A stretch of DNA of 64,000 bases from Erythroxylum novogranatense (taxonomy: Eukaryota; Streptophyta; Magnoliopsida; Malpighiales; Erythroxylaceae): contig CM057224.1 in assembly GCA_029891385.1 (NCBI GenBank), positions 39,251,005-39,315,004 on the forward strand, given 5' to 3'. Numbering within the stretch: position 1 is the first letter of the stretch; each line of letters begins with the position of its first letter. The position numbers and the translations under genes were made by a program. The notes under the pieces were generated by a model. The model was not told the DNA's origin and did no database searches. It saw only the letters and a program-made list of their open reading frames with translations. Below, one piece after another: positions 1-12,929 of this stretch.

Positions 1-2359
1 TAACTTTCGAGTCCACTGTTCATGTTTAATTAGAAGGTAAAACTTGCATAATTCGAGCCTACTTTCTCTTAGAAAAGTGTTCCTCTATCTTTTATCTTTC
101 CATTAACACCAAAATCACTCAATTTGGTTCAGTAGTTTCAAAGATGTACCTCAACATTTTCAGACTGTTCCTCTCCAAATCAGTGTATTATATCCGACTT
201 TCATCCAGTAATTGAACACCTTAGAGACCGTATCAAGATTCAGCTCATTCATATAATTTGTAGCCCTATTACTCTAGTTCACTACAAATTAAGAATCACC
301 TCAATTGGAATCCTATAGACCAAGATATCATCAAAATACTGAAACACATTCAGTAAAATATCCAATTCATACTCCTTCCACCTGTACCCTTACTTCGATT
401 CAGTCAATCGTTTCCAATTTAATACCAAAGACCATAGCTTTTTGTGTAGAGATAAATAAATATGTTAGGAATCTAATGCTTCAAGAATCAGGTCATTTGG
501 AGGTCTAGAGAAGAAGTTATGACCAAAAGAGTACAGCTTGTTTTTGCGTCTCAATTCTGCGTCTACTTTTATGCGTCTACTTTTATAAATGCCTTTTTCG
601 CTCTACTTTTATGTATGCTTTTTCTGCGTGCCTTTTCAAGGTCTACTTTTATAAATGCGCTTTTCTGCGTCGCTTTTCAAGGTCTACTTTTATGCGTATG
701 CTTTTTTATGCCTACTTTTATGCGTCTGCTTTTAAGGCTACTTTTATGTGTCTCGCTTTTATCGCCTACTTTTATCGTCTACTTTTATAAATGCGCTTTT
801 AGGTCTACTTTTCTCAAGGCTCGCTTTCAAGCGTCTACTTTTATAAATGCCTTTTATGCGTCTGCTTTTCTCGTCTACTTTTATGCGTCTGCTTTTATGC
901 GTCTACTTTTATGCGTCTGCTTTTCTGCGTCTACTTTTATGTGTCTGCTTTTATGCGTCTACTTTTATGCGTCTACTTTTATGCGTCTGCTTTTATGCGT
1001 CTGTTTTTCTGCGCCTGTTTTTCTGCGTCTGCAACGTCTCCACTTATAAGACTCATAACTTTTGACTCCGATGTCCAAAATTTATAAACTTTATACCGTT
1101 GAAAAGATAAAGGAATTATCTACAACTTTTAAGAAGGCAACTTTGCCAGAATCTATCTTAATCAGGTCCAAATTTCCTCCCGAAGTTGGAACATGAATTT
1201 TCGCTCAACTCTCAACATCCTGCACCCAGTTCTCAACTTCGTGACAACTTTTGAGATTCTTAGAGACAGAAATGAAATTGGATGTCTTCATACGAATTGT
1301 AGCCATATATTCCTAGTTTACTCCGAATTAAGAATCATCTCGTTTGGACAACCACAGAAAAAGTTATGGCTAAAATACTGAAACATACTCAGTGAGAAAT
1401 TTTCCAGACTTTCTAACTTTCAACACTTTACATCACCCAAACACCAAAAGTTTTCTAAAAAACTAATTTAACACTATAATTGAATTTATTTCTCCCCAAC
1501 TAACCAATATTTAAGAACAAACACATGAAGTACATTTTTCATGCAGATGACAGTAATCTATCAACTTTATTTCATAAATCTCCAACAGTGAGGGATTTCT
1601 CTAACACTTACCTGCTGAAAACTCCAAAATCTTCAAGCCTTAAACTCCACACATTTTCGTACTTCACTAATTGAAATAATCAGCTTCTGATTTTTCCTTA
1701 AAGTAGATGACACGAATGGCAAATTAAGGTTGGTGAAAGAAAGGAAGAACAAAGAAGTCCCTTAGAAGATATTTTGCTGGAAAACTCTGTGTTTCGAAGA
1801 GAGAAGTTTTAGAAAGATGAGAATGAAGAAGGGACTTGGAAAAGACTTAACCTGTCAACTCTCAAGGAATAGAGACCTACCTCTAGCTAGATTACAAGGT
1901 CTAAGTAACACGTGTCGCTTTCTTAATGCTTAAACTCTAACTTAGTTTCTTTGGAAACTAACTCCATTTAGTTCCCCTCTTTCCAATACAACAATCATCT
2001 TTACAACCCAACTATCTCCAAATCTTTATTTAATTTATTTCTTGTTCCTTACTATAAATATATCTCTCTCAATACTCCATAACTTCACCAACATATACAA
2101 ATACAATAATTCCACCAAAATTCAAAATATCAAGATTTCACTAACCCATAAAATTTTCAATGTAATAACATTCAAGATTCTCAAATCATTCCAATTATAC
2201 CCGAAATTATTCATGAATGCATGTACAATTATTTTCATGTGCAACAATCAAGTATAAATGTGTAGCAAGTTATGCATGAACATGTAGAATACATCTCTAA
2301 CTCTCATTAGTCACTCACATTTACCATCCTACCCTTCCCTCTAGTAATGGGATGTTACA
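1..2359 (-). mobile_element. Tekay/Del-like Gypsy LTR, one terminus in window
   Basis: The right boundary is sharp. On the minus strand the LTR begins TGTAACATCCC at 2359, followed on the plus strand by GTAAC (2360-2364), the probable target duplication. The other end lies left of the window, so I cannot tell a solo LTR from a full element. The start resembles the termini of the LTRs at 25798 and 31367: TGTAACATCC, then a GGAAGGGTA-like stretch. Inside are repeated diverged modules (around 1-60, 230-300, 1060-1130 and 1240-1380) like those in the 27089-31367 LTR, and a minisatellite at 530-1035. No gag or pol coding is visible. Clade assignment rests on these LTR features only and is an inference. 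Confidence 0.75.
530..1035. repeat. Minisatellite, ~14-bp unit CGTCTACTTTTATG
   Basis: A tandem array alternating units such as GCGTCTACTTTTAT and GCGTCTGCTTTTCT, roughly 30 to 35 copies, with variants TGTCT and AGGTCT and some TATAAATGC interruptions. The long open frames across it are a by-product of the repeat and contain only repeated F, L, C, Y and R residues. It lies inside the Tekay-like LTR, next to a flank that is conserved in other LTRs of the window. Confidence 0.9.
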
Positions 2360-4156
2360 GTAACTTTGGTCTCCAACCTTAATAAATCTGTATTGTCCTG
2401 CAAAAAGTCTTCCACCTATTTGAAAAGAATCTTCAGTGGTTTGCTGACCACGATTGCTTCCTGACGCTGTTGAAATGAAGTGGGAAACATAAGTTCCAGT
2501 CTGTTGGACTGCATAGCATGCTTCATCAATGTTTCTCACTTCAGCTTCAATCTGTTCTTCTGTCAGATCATTTATCCTTTCAAGATACAATTTCTTATTC
2601 CCTTTTTCCTCATTGCGAACAATGACAGGTCGAGGTTGAATATCAGGCACAACCTTGATCACAGTTTTCCTTGTGATTGGCAAAATAATGTACTTCTGCT
2701 TTGACATTTGTGTGGGGTATGGTATGGTTCCTCCATCCTTCAGAACATCATACATACTTTTCTCGTCCTCACTCAACAGATGCATGGCACTACTATTTAT
2801 CAAAATGGGTTGAAATTGTGCCTTGATTGACCTTTTTGGGAGCTCTCTGATTATTATTGAGTTGTTACTCCTGACAAGTTGAATTTCTTCAAAAATCTTG
2901 ATTCTCAAGTCTTCTTTTCTTATCAGTTGAGAAGTATTGACCTGTACTGGACTGTGTTCAACTATCTTCTTCTTTTTCTGAATAGCAGTAGGAGTGCTCT
3001 TTTTCGTACTGATTTTTTGCTTTTTATTTTCCTTAATCAGTCTAGAAGTCTGCTGAGGCTGAGGTTTTACTTTCTCAAACTCTAATTTCTTCCTAATTTC
3101 AGTCACTTTAGCCAATTTTGGTGATTCTTCTCTCAAAATTGAAACTAAGGACCTGGTTTCCTGAGATGTTATCTTCTCAGAGTTTCCACCATGAATAAAC
3201 TCTTTCCTCTTCTTTTCTTCTTGTTGACGCAGGGTTCGAACTCTAGGCGACCTTTTTGCTTGCTTCGGCTTCTCCTTTTGTTGCACCCGGCTTCCTTCTT
3301 TAAGGGATATCATCTTTCCCTTTATTTTTCCTTACGATTCTTTTTCTCCCTTTGCAAGTATCCTCTCAACACATTAAAATTTTGATTTTGTTGAGGGAGA
3401 TTCTCTTTTAGCACACTCCCCCTTAATCCTGGCTTTCGTCTTAAAATCAACTTCTACTCTCTCCAGATTCTTCAAGCTCATTTTACCAATTGTTGCAGAA
3501 TTGATGACACTTTTGATATTCATCTTCATTCTATTTTCCCTTTCCAGACGTACTCCAGAGTCTCTGACTATCCTTGTTAGTATCATTTCGTATGGTAGAG
3601 CAGTCGAGTCTTTCTTAGACTTTACCATATAATGAAAAATAAGGAATAGTAGGTTGATAGGCTGACGATTTAGTAGATGAAATAAGCATTGTTCATCCAG
3701 CGTTGTTACCAAATGTCTTGATCCTGTTCTCGGTAGTACACAATGAAAAAGAAGTGAGTGTAATAACCTAGCCTTTGGAACAAGATTTGACGCCTTCTTC
3801 TCCTTTAGATCATTGCTTCCATATAACTGCAAATTGATCTGGGTTTCCTTCACGCTAGCTTGTGTCATCCATCTAGCTTTACTTGTGAGCTTCTCTCCTT
3901 CAAATGGACACTTCGTGACCTTCTTAATCATATCAATGGTCACGATAATCAACAATCTATCCACCGAAGATACAAGAGTATCGGCTACCACTTCCATATT
4001 CTTCCAGAATTCATAAACTTCATTCATGTAAACTGTCTCTCAAACTTGAAAGAAATTCCTTCATCCGGCTGCTACAAACTCTGGTTCAATATCCATGTTG
4101 TCCTGCTTCAGGGATTCAAAATTGACAAGTCTTCCACTTGTCATGGTTGTCTCCAT
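2360..4156 (-). pseudogene. Post-pol ORF (env-like position) of the SIRE-like element, broken
   Basis: The probable start is the ATG at 4156, reading METTMTSGRL. It shares the frame of the 217-codon open stretch ending at 3374 but has two in-frame TGA codons between 4156 and 4027. Both could come from CGA by C-to-T change. A second open stretch in another frame (3313 down to 2360) is rich in K, R, E and Q and looks coiled-coil prone. A frameshift or lost codons probably separate the two. The first part resembles the plant transposon-associated protein encoded after pol in SIRE-type elements; this recognition is moderate. No signal peptide or fusion peptide is evident, so calling it an envelope would be unsupported. 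The last 12 or so codons of the left open frame lie in the Gypsy LTR and are accidental. Confidence 0.6.
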
Positions 4157-4496
4157 TTCTTGTAGTTAACAACTAACTGAAAATAGAGAAGTTTCTCAAA
4201 TAGGTGAAGTCAGTTTCTGAGGTTGAGAGTGTGAGCAAAGAAAGTTTGAAATCCAAACAGAGCAATGAAAGGTTTTTGTTGAGGGTTCTTCAAAGGTCGA
4301 TTGCCAGAGTATATCATGAGTGTTCTAGAATAGGTGGCATTCTCAAGGCTGTGAGAAACCTTCCCTCCAAAACTTTCTTTTAACGGACATTATCAGCTGT
4401 AACTCACAATTACGGTTACCGTTAACTATTTCAACCTTTTCTCCTGGGTTATGACGTGTCAGATAGTTGATTACTTAACATCACCATGTTAAGGTT
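4157..4496 (-). other. Spacer between pol and the third ORF of the SIRE-like element
   Basis: This non-coding stretch follows the pol stop codon (TGA after REIR, complement of 4497-4499) and precedes the ORF starting at 4156. I see no LTR terminus or polypurine tract here, which agrees with the 3' LTR lying further left, outside the window. Confidence 0.6.
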
Positions 4497-4775
4497 TCAT
4501 CTTATTTCTCTGAATCTTTCTTCACTTAATGGCTTAGTGAAGATATCCGCCCACTGATGGTTCGTCTCAACAAACTGAAGACTCATGATCTTCCTCTGAA
4601 CGTAGTCTCGTAGAAAATGGTGTCTGACTTCGATATGTTTAACTCTCGAATGATGTATGGGATTCTTCAATAGATTGATGGCACTTGTGTTGTCACAATA
4701 GATTGTGATTTCTTCTTCTTGTACTGCATAGTCCTCTAGCTGGTACTTAATCCACCACGTCTGTGAACAACAACT
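4497..4775 (-). pseudogene. SIRE-like pol, 3' part of RNase H
   Basis: The minus strand encodes the end of Copia RNase H. CCSQTWWIKYQL is followed by IYCDNTSAINL, HIEVRHHFLRDYV and DIFTKPL, ending in EERFREIR before a stop. The preceding part, SIALSTA then a stop codon and AEYISATS, lies at 14751 and above, on the far side of the inserted element. The two parts abut exactly at the target duplication CAACT. Confidence 0.93.
4771..4775. repeat. Target site duplication CAACT, left copy
   Basis: CAACT sits immediately outside the terminal TG of the inserted Copia element and recurs at 14746-14750 just after its terminal CA. Removing the element and one copy restores a continuous RNase H reading across the junction. 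Confidence 0.95.
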
Positions 4776-6818
<2,043 letters not shown>

Positions 6819-6830
6819 TTCTCCCACTTG
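6819..6830 (-). other. Polypurine tract of the nested Copia element
   Basis: On the minus strand CAAGTGGGAGAA directly precedes the 3' LTR terminus TGTTAGAG. Its position and purine richness fit the plus-strand primer of an LTR retrotransposon. Confidence 0.85.
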
Positions 6831-6832
6831 AC

Positions 6833-9700
6833 CTAAAGCCAATCGCCTTGATATCTAATACCATAGGCGAGTACATGAGAATCAAAATTCTTCTGTGACA
6901 ATGGCTTTGTCAATGGATCAGCAATATTTTGCTCAGTGGGAATTTTCTCTATCTGGACATCACCTCGTCCAATGATCTCCCTAATCAAATGATATCTGCG
7001 GAGTACGTGTTTGGATCGTTGATGAGACCTTGGTTCCTTCGCTCACAAGAATAGCCCTATTGTTGTCACAATATAACTGTATGGGCCAATCACAGCTAGG
7101 AACCACACCAAGTTCAGTAATGAATTTTCTGATCCAAACTGCTTCCTTTGCTGCATCTGAAGCGGCAATGTACTCTGCCTCGGTTGTTGAATCGGCAGTC
7201 GTCTCTTATTTGGAACTCTTCCAACTGATTGTCCTGCCGTTCAGTGTGAATATATAACCTGATTGGGATTTGGAATCATCCTTATCAGTTGAAACCGCAT
7301 CTGATATACCCGCTCACCTGGAGATTTCCATCTCCATATACCAAGAAAATATCCTTAGTCCTTCGCAAGTACTTGAGGATATTCTTGACAGCCACCCAGT
7401 GACCCTCACCAGAATCCGATTGGTATCTGCTCGTAACACTTAGAGCATGTAATACATCGAGTCTCGTACATAGCATTGCGTACATGATAGATCCTACTGC
7501 TTATGCATACGGGATCATATTCATGCGCATCCTCTCATCTTGTGTCTTAGGACACATAGATTTCGAGAGTGTTATCCCATGAGTCACGGGAAGGTACCCT
7601 CTCTTGGACTGTTCCATGCTAAACCTCTTTAGCATCTTGTCTATGTACGTTGATTGTGAAAGACTAAGCAACCTTTTTGATCTATCTCTATAAATCTTTA
7701 TCCCAAGGATATAAGTTGCTTCACCAAGGTCTTTCATGGCAAATTATTTGGACAACCAAATCTTCACCGATTGTAGCATAGAGACATCGTTTTCTAGTAA
7801 TAATATGTCATCTACATATAGCACAAGGAATACGATTGCAGTCCCACTAACCTTCTTATACACACAGTATTCATCCTGATTTTGTGAGAAACTAAACTCT
7901 TTGATTACCTCATCAAAACGGATATTCCAACTCCTAGATGCTTGTTTCAATCCATAGATGAATTTCTGAAGTTTGCATACCTTTTTGCCATCATAGAATG
8001 TGAAGCCCTCAGGTTGTGTCATATACACATCCTCAGCTAGATTTCCATTTAGGAAAGCTGTCTTCACATCCATTTGTCATATCTCATAATCATAATGAGT
8101 GGCAATGGCTAGGAGTATCCTAATGGATTTAAGCATTGCTACTGGGCTGAAGATCTCGTCGTAGTCAACTCCTTGTCTTTGACGAAAACCTTTAGCCACA
8201 AGCCTTGCTTTATAGGAAATCACAATACCATCCATGTCAGTTTTCTTTTTGTTACACCCTATGGGTTTTATTCCTTCAGGTGCCTCAACCAAAGTCCATA
8301 CTTGGTTTTGATACATGGAATCCATTTCAGCCTTCATGGCATGAAGCCATTTCTCAGACTCTGAACTCTTCAGAACCTCTTCATAGGTAGTAGGCTCATT
8401 ATCTTCTATGAGCAATACGTTATTCTGTTCATTCACGAGAAATCCATATCTCTCGGGAACAGAGTGTATCCTACGTGACCTACGAACTTCATGTGTTGTA
8501 GAAGGTTGAACTATTACTTCATCTGTATGAGTTACAGTTTCAGATTCAGGTAGTTGATCTGCGTCTGTTCAAGCATCTTGAACTTCTTCAAGTTCTATTT
8601 TGCTCCCACTGTCTTCTTGTAAAAGAAACTTTTTCTCTAAAAAGACAGCATGCTTTGAAACAAACACCTTTTGTTCCTCAGCAAGGTAGAATTGATATCC
8701 CATTGTTTCTTTAGGATATCCTACGAACAAACATTTATCAGACTTTGCATCAAGTTTATCTGACTGTGTCCGCTTCACATAAGCAGGACAACCCTAAACT
8801 TTCAAATGAGTAAGATAGGGTCTTTTGTTAGTCCACATCTCATATGGAGTAACATCAACTGTCTTTGATGGAACTCTGTTTAGCAAGTAAACAGCTGTCT
8901 CGAGTGCATACCCCCAAAAGGATTTTGGTAAATTTGCAAAGCCCATAATTGATCGTACCATATCTAACAAGGTTCGATTTCTCCTCTCAGCCACACCATT
9001 GTGCTGTGGTGTGTAAGGTGGAGTCCATTGAGATAAAATCTCATTATCTCTGAGATAATCTAAAAATTGTTGGTCTAAGTATTCCCCACCACGATCGGAT
9101 CGTAATGTATTGATACTTTTCCCAAGTTGGTTTTCTACTTCATTTCGAATTGTTTGAACTTTTCAAATGCTTGATTTGTATCTCATCGATATCTGTATAC
9201 CCATATCGAGAATAATCATCGATAAAGGTAATGAAGTAAAGACAACCACTTCTAGCATGGATGGACATCGGACCACATACATCTGAATATATTAGGTCTA
9301 ATACTCCAATTATTGCTCACCCTTTCCTTAAAGGGTAACTTAGTCATCTTGCCTAATAAACAAGATTCACATGTGTCATATGATTCATAATCAAATGACC
9401 CTAAACTACCATTCTTATGGAGCTTAGCTATGCTCGTCTCTCATTTATATGGCCAATGCGACAATGCCATAAGTAAGTTGATTTTAAATTATCTCGTTTA
9501 TGTTTTTTCGTGTCATTGACATTCATAATTGGATGTGACATATCTAATATGTAAATTCTATTGCATAATGTACCAAGACCATAAAGCATTCCATTCAAAC
9601 TAATAGAACAACCATTGTTACTAAAAGTCAAATGGAAACCAAATTTATTTAAACAAGAAATGATAATATGTTCTTTGTTAAAATAGGTACAAAATAACAT
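6833..9700 (-). pseudogene. Nested Copia pol: integrase, RT and RNase H (broken)
   Basis: In element direction: the integrase HHCC entry LWHCRIGHINERR (near 9430); a degraded integrase core; MAERRNRTLLDMVRS and the region after it (8994-8794); then LFVGYPKETMGYQFY (8778-8569). RT follows from 8436 (YKARLVAKGFRQRQGVDY, MDVKTAFLNGNL, LKQASRSWN) with the catalytic motif LYVDDILL intact near 7810. RNase H ends with an IRYQGDWL-type terminus at 6833. Stops and frame changes separate these blocks, for example at 8076, 7740 and 7500. It would have reverse-transcribed and integrated element RNA but cannot give one polyprotein now. Confidence 0.93.
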
Positions 9701-9806
9701 TCATCCAATTTAATTACAAGCCCACTGGGGAGTGACAAAAAATAAGTGCCTACGGCTAATGCAGCAACTCTTGCTCCATTTCCTATACGCAGGTCTAGTT
9801 CTCCCT

Positions 9807-10765
9807 TCATGAGCCGCTCATCGTCCCTCGAGGCCCCATATCATTGCATATGTGTGAGCCACAACCGGTATCTAATACCCATATGTTATGGTCAGAAACA
9901 GTATTAACCTCAATGACAAACATACCTAAAGGAGCTGAGGCATCTGATGCCTTCTTTTGCTTCAATTCTTCCAGATAGACTTTACAATTTCGCTTCCAGT
10001 GGCCAGTCCTGCCACAAAGGAAACAAGTTCCTTTTGGTGCAGTTTCTTTGGTTTTCTTTTTGGCTGCACTTCCTTTTGGTTTCTTAGACTTTTTCTTCTT
10101 TAGATTCTTTTTCTTTGAACCAGAAGAAGAAGAGGCCACCATAAGCACTTGCTTGCTATCCTTCTTGATAGCTTGCTCTGCTGTCTTGAGCAGATTGATC
10201 AACTCAGGGATTGTCGTGGATATTTGGTTCATCCGATAGTTTAACACAAACTGTGAATAACTATCAGACAATCCAACTAGAATTAAGTCAACACTTAATT
10301 CATAATCCATAACAAAACCTAAGACAACCAACCTCTCAATATACCCATTCATCTTCAAGCATGCATCTTGCTGCGCAGATGAACCTGAGTCATCTTAGTA
10401 GTGAAAAGTAGCCTCGAAGTCTCGAACCTTTCAGACCGAGCTTGCTCATCAAAAAGCTCCCTAAGATGAAACACTATGGTATTAGCATCCATAGACTCAT
10501 GCTGCTTCTGCAGCTCTGGTGACATAGATGCGAGCATAATGCAGATAGCCATGTCACTGTCTTTGAGATGCTTACGATATACTTTCTGATCCTCATCAGA
10601 AGCATCAACAGCAGGTGGATCAGGAAGTGGAACATCTAGGACATAGCCCAGTTCCTCAGATCTGAGAACAATTCTCAGATTTCTCAGCCAATCAAGAAAG
10701 TTGGGTCCAGTTAATTTATTAGAGTCCATTAGTGAGCGCAAATTTACACTAGAAGTCATCTTCAA
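9807..10765 (-). pseudogene. Nested Copia gag and protease start (frameshifted)
   Basis: gag begins MKMTSSVNLRSLMDSNKLTG at 10765, a UBN2-type Copia gag start, with the conserved NFLDWLRNLRIVLRSEELG stretch. The frame changes near 10355-10358. It continues with a lysine-rich segment and the CCHC knuckle CFLCGRTGHWKRNC (near 10010). The aspartic protease motif VLDTGCGSH follows, close to the 9807 end. gag would package the RNA and protease would cleave the polyprotein. One frameshift makes it non-functional as it stands. Confidence 0.92.
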
Positions 10766-10943
10766 TCAACCTAAAGAGAAAGAGAGAAAGAATGTTATAA
10801 TAGAATTACATGCATGATCATAAGGACTTGCATGACATGCATATGGCTCCCACTAGTTTCAAAGAATCCATAACTCTCACTACGAATCCAAGAAACATTA
10901 TGACAAATTGTCCTAGTGGGTCGATATCCAACATTGCTAAGAA

Positions 10944-11100
10944 TGACCTTGGGTTTACCTAACAAGCCACCTTAGGTCAATCGGTAGGTATCGGTCATAC
11001 CAATTGCATCATAGATATCTGGCATTACTAAAATGACCTTGGGTTTATCCAACAAGCCACCTTAGATCAATCGGTAGGTATCGGTCATACCAATTGCATC
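10944..11100. repeat. Two tandem copies of a 67-bp block, spaced by 23 bp
   Basis: Both copies start TGACCTTGGGTTTA and end ACCAATTGCATC, with very few differences (ACCTAACA versus TCCAACA, TTAGGTC versus TTAGATC). Shorter relatives of the core (CTTGAGTTTACTCAACAA and CTTGGGTTTACCCAACAA) occur near 11221 and 11316. Confidence 0.9.
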
Positions 11101-11537
11101 TAGATGCAACTATCGACTAGTGCTATCAACTCGTGATGTATGCACACACATTGGGTTATCAACTCTTGATGCGCGTACATCTAATGTACACTACCCAATT
11201 TCGCCTCTGTCTACGTTGACCTTGAGTTTACTCAACAAATCAACGCTTCTAGTGAAAACCGACTCATTAATCCGAAAATCTTATTTTCATGGTTCGAACA
11301 TATCCGTATAGAGTGAGCTTGGGTTTACCCAACAACCCGAACTCTATAAGAACTCTGATTCTCCCCATATTAACCGAAGGCGTTAGTTTTCATATTTTAT
11401 GTGAGGGATTTCAAACTCTGGTCTCATCCAAGCTGTAGGATTATAGTCACCATGACTATATGGAATGATTTAGGGCATTTCATCAATCACATTGAGTTTA
11501 TACCTATAATCATCCATCATCCCACCTAAGCATGTTG

Positions 11538-11805
11538 TAAGTCGACTTATGCATGTGTAAGTCGACTTATGCTACTGTGTACGTACAAGTCGACTCATAC
11601 CATTGTGCAAGTCGACTTATGCTACTGTGTATGTACAAGTCGACTTATACCATTGTGTAAGTCGACTTATGCTACTGTGTACATGCAAGTCGATTTATAC
11701 CATTTTGCAAGTCGACTTATGTGCACGAGCAAGTCGACTTATGCATGTGTAAGTTGACTTACCTGAGAATACAAGTCGACTTATGCATGTGTAAGTCGAC
11801 TTATA
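11538..11805. repeat. Palindromic minisatellite, core AAGTCGACTT, 12 copies
   Basis: Twelve copies of the 10-bp perfect palindrome AAGTCGACTT occur, nine exact and three with one substitution (AAGTCGACTC, AAGTCGATTT, AAGTTGACTT). Spacing is about 20 to 28 bp, with spacers of two alternating types (ATGCATGTGT-like and ATGCTACTGTGTAC-like). It lies in the leader between PBS and gag. Confidence 0.93.
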
Positions 11806-12910
11806 TATGTGGAATTGCTTTCTAATCGGCTAATTTCTCAATCCGTGCAGTTCCAATTCACAATACCAAGTGTAATATCCTTTACTATGATGTACCAATG
11901 AAACACTTTCATTGTATCATGCTTACCATGTATAATCATACTATACATGAAAAACTTGAAATTGATGAATACACTATTATTCACTTAGATTTCTAAATAA
12001 TTTTGCGAATATCAAACTATCACCCTAAGTATCTTTAGGTAGTCTACACTTTATCAAGACTATTTCGGCACTGGTCACAAAACTTGTGACGGCCAAAACA
12101 ATCAAGACAAGGCAATATACTAACGAGACGCTAATGAGACACATTTGACATCCGAAAATTTTTGGAAACCCAATTTCAAGAAAATCATTTTGGAAAGCAT
12201 AAAACATCAATGTAACACATTTTTAATCACATTAAAAATGATCCAAGGCATTGGAATTGAGAAATACACAATCAATCATTCCAAACAAAACAGCTCCAGC
12301 AACTTTCTCAAAACTGCCAAGCTCTGTCTATTGCTTGAAAAACTCATTGAAACAATTTCAATAAATTCTGAAAAAATTACAGAGGTTACAACATGTTCAC
12401 AAAATGCTCCATGAATTTTTTCAGGATTTATTTCCAACAAAAACTCATCCAACCTCAGCAACAAAGCGAATGTAGAATCTGTGTTCCTCAACACTGTTAT
12501 TCCCAGCAGCACACAATAAATTCTCAAATAAATAGTAAATCACCTTGAAAATATTTTTCCATCCTCATAGACATTCATAAACATCTTAGAGACATGTCGG
12601 TGAAAGAAAATCCGAAAAAAAAAATTCTATAATTTATTCTCGAATTTATAAGCATGCCTGTTCAAGGAATGTGCACAAACACAGCAACCAGAACATTAGG
12701 GAATAAATTAGCAAAACCATATCAAATCACATTGATAAATTCTGATCTTCCACAGACATATTCAACAACATCTTATGAGAACAGCTGGGCAATAAAATTT
12801 CGAAAACAATATTTCTATACTGATTTCGAATTTAACATAGTCAACATGCATCATCGTCACAAGCAATAGGCAGTTCCGACCTAGTTATGATTTCTTCGTT
12901 ATATACGACA

Positions 12911-12928
12911 CAAGTGGCTCTGATACCA
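12911..12928 (-). other. Primer binding site (initiator tRNA-Met) of the nested Copia element
   Basis: The minus strand reads TGGTATCAGAGCCACTTG, complementary to the 3' end of plant initiator tRNA-Met over the first dozen bases. It starts one base inside the 5' LTR end at 12930. Confidence 0.95.
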
Positions 12929-12929
12929 C

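Larger units (their letters stand above)
10766..12910 (-). other. Long leader of the nested Copia element (non-coding)
   Basis: About 2.1 kb between PBS and gag. It holds a duplicated 67-bp block (10944-11010 and 11034-11100), partial copies of that block's core near 11215 and 11310, a palindromic minisatellite (11538-11805), and about 1.1 kb without recognisable structure. Short open frames here show no family resemblance. Confidence 0.75.

Noticed and set aside
519..1065. Long open frames (up to 176 codons) over the CGTCTACTTTTATG array
   Set aside because: The frames exist because the repeat unit lacks stop codons; composition is a repeat of a few residues and there is no family resemblance.
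2321..2359. C-terminal codons of the SIRE third ORF
   Set aside because: They are encoded by the inserted Gypsy LTR and are not part of the original protein.
2360..4156. Retroviral-type envelope
   Set aside because: The ORF is in env-like position but no signal peptide, cleavage site or membrane anchor can be seen, so only a post-pol ORF is claimed.
4440..4500. 3' LTR start of the SIRE-like element at ATGTTAAGTAATC
   Set aside because: It resembles the LTR terminus TGTTAAG for seven bases only, and no polypurine tract or further similarity to 19205-20322 follows.
11538..11805. CRISPR array
   Set aside because: The repeat is a 10-bp palindrome with related spacers in a eukaryotic retrotransposon leader; there are no unique spacers and no cas genes.
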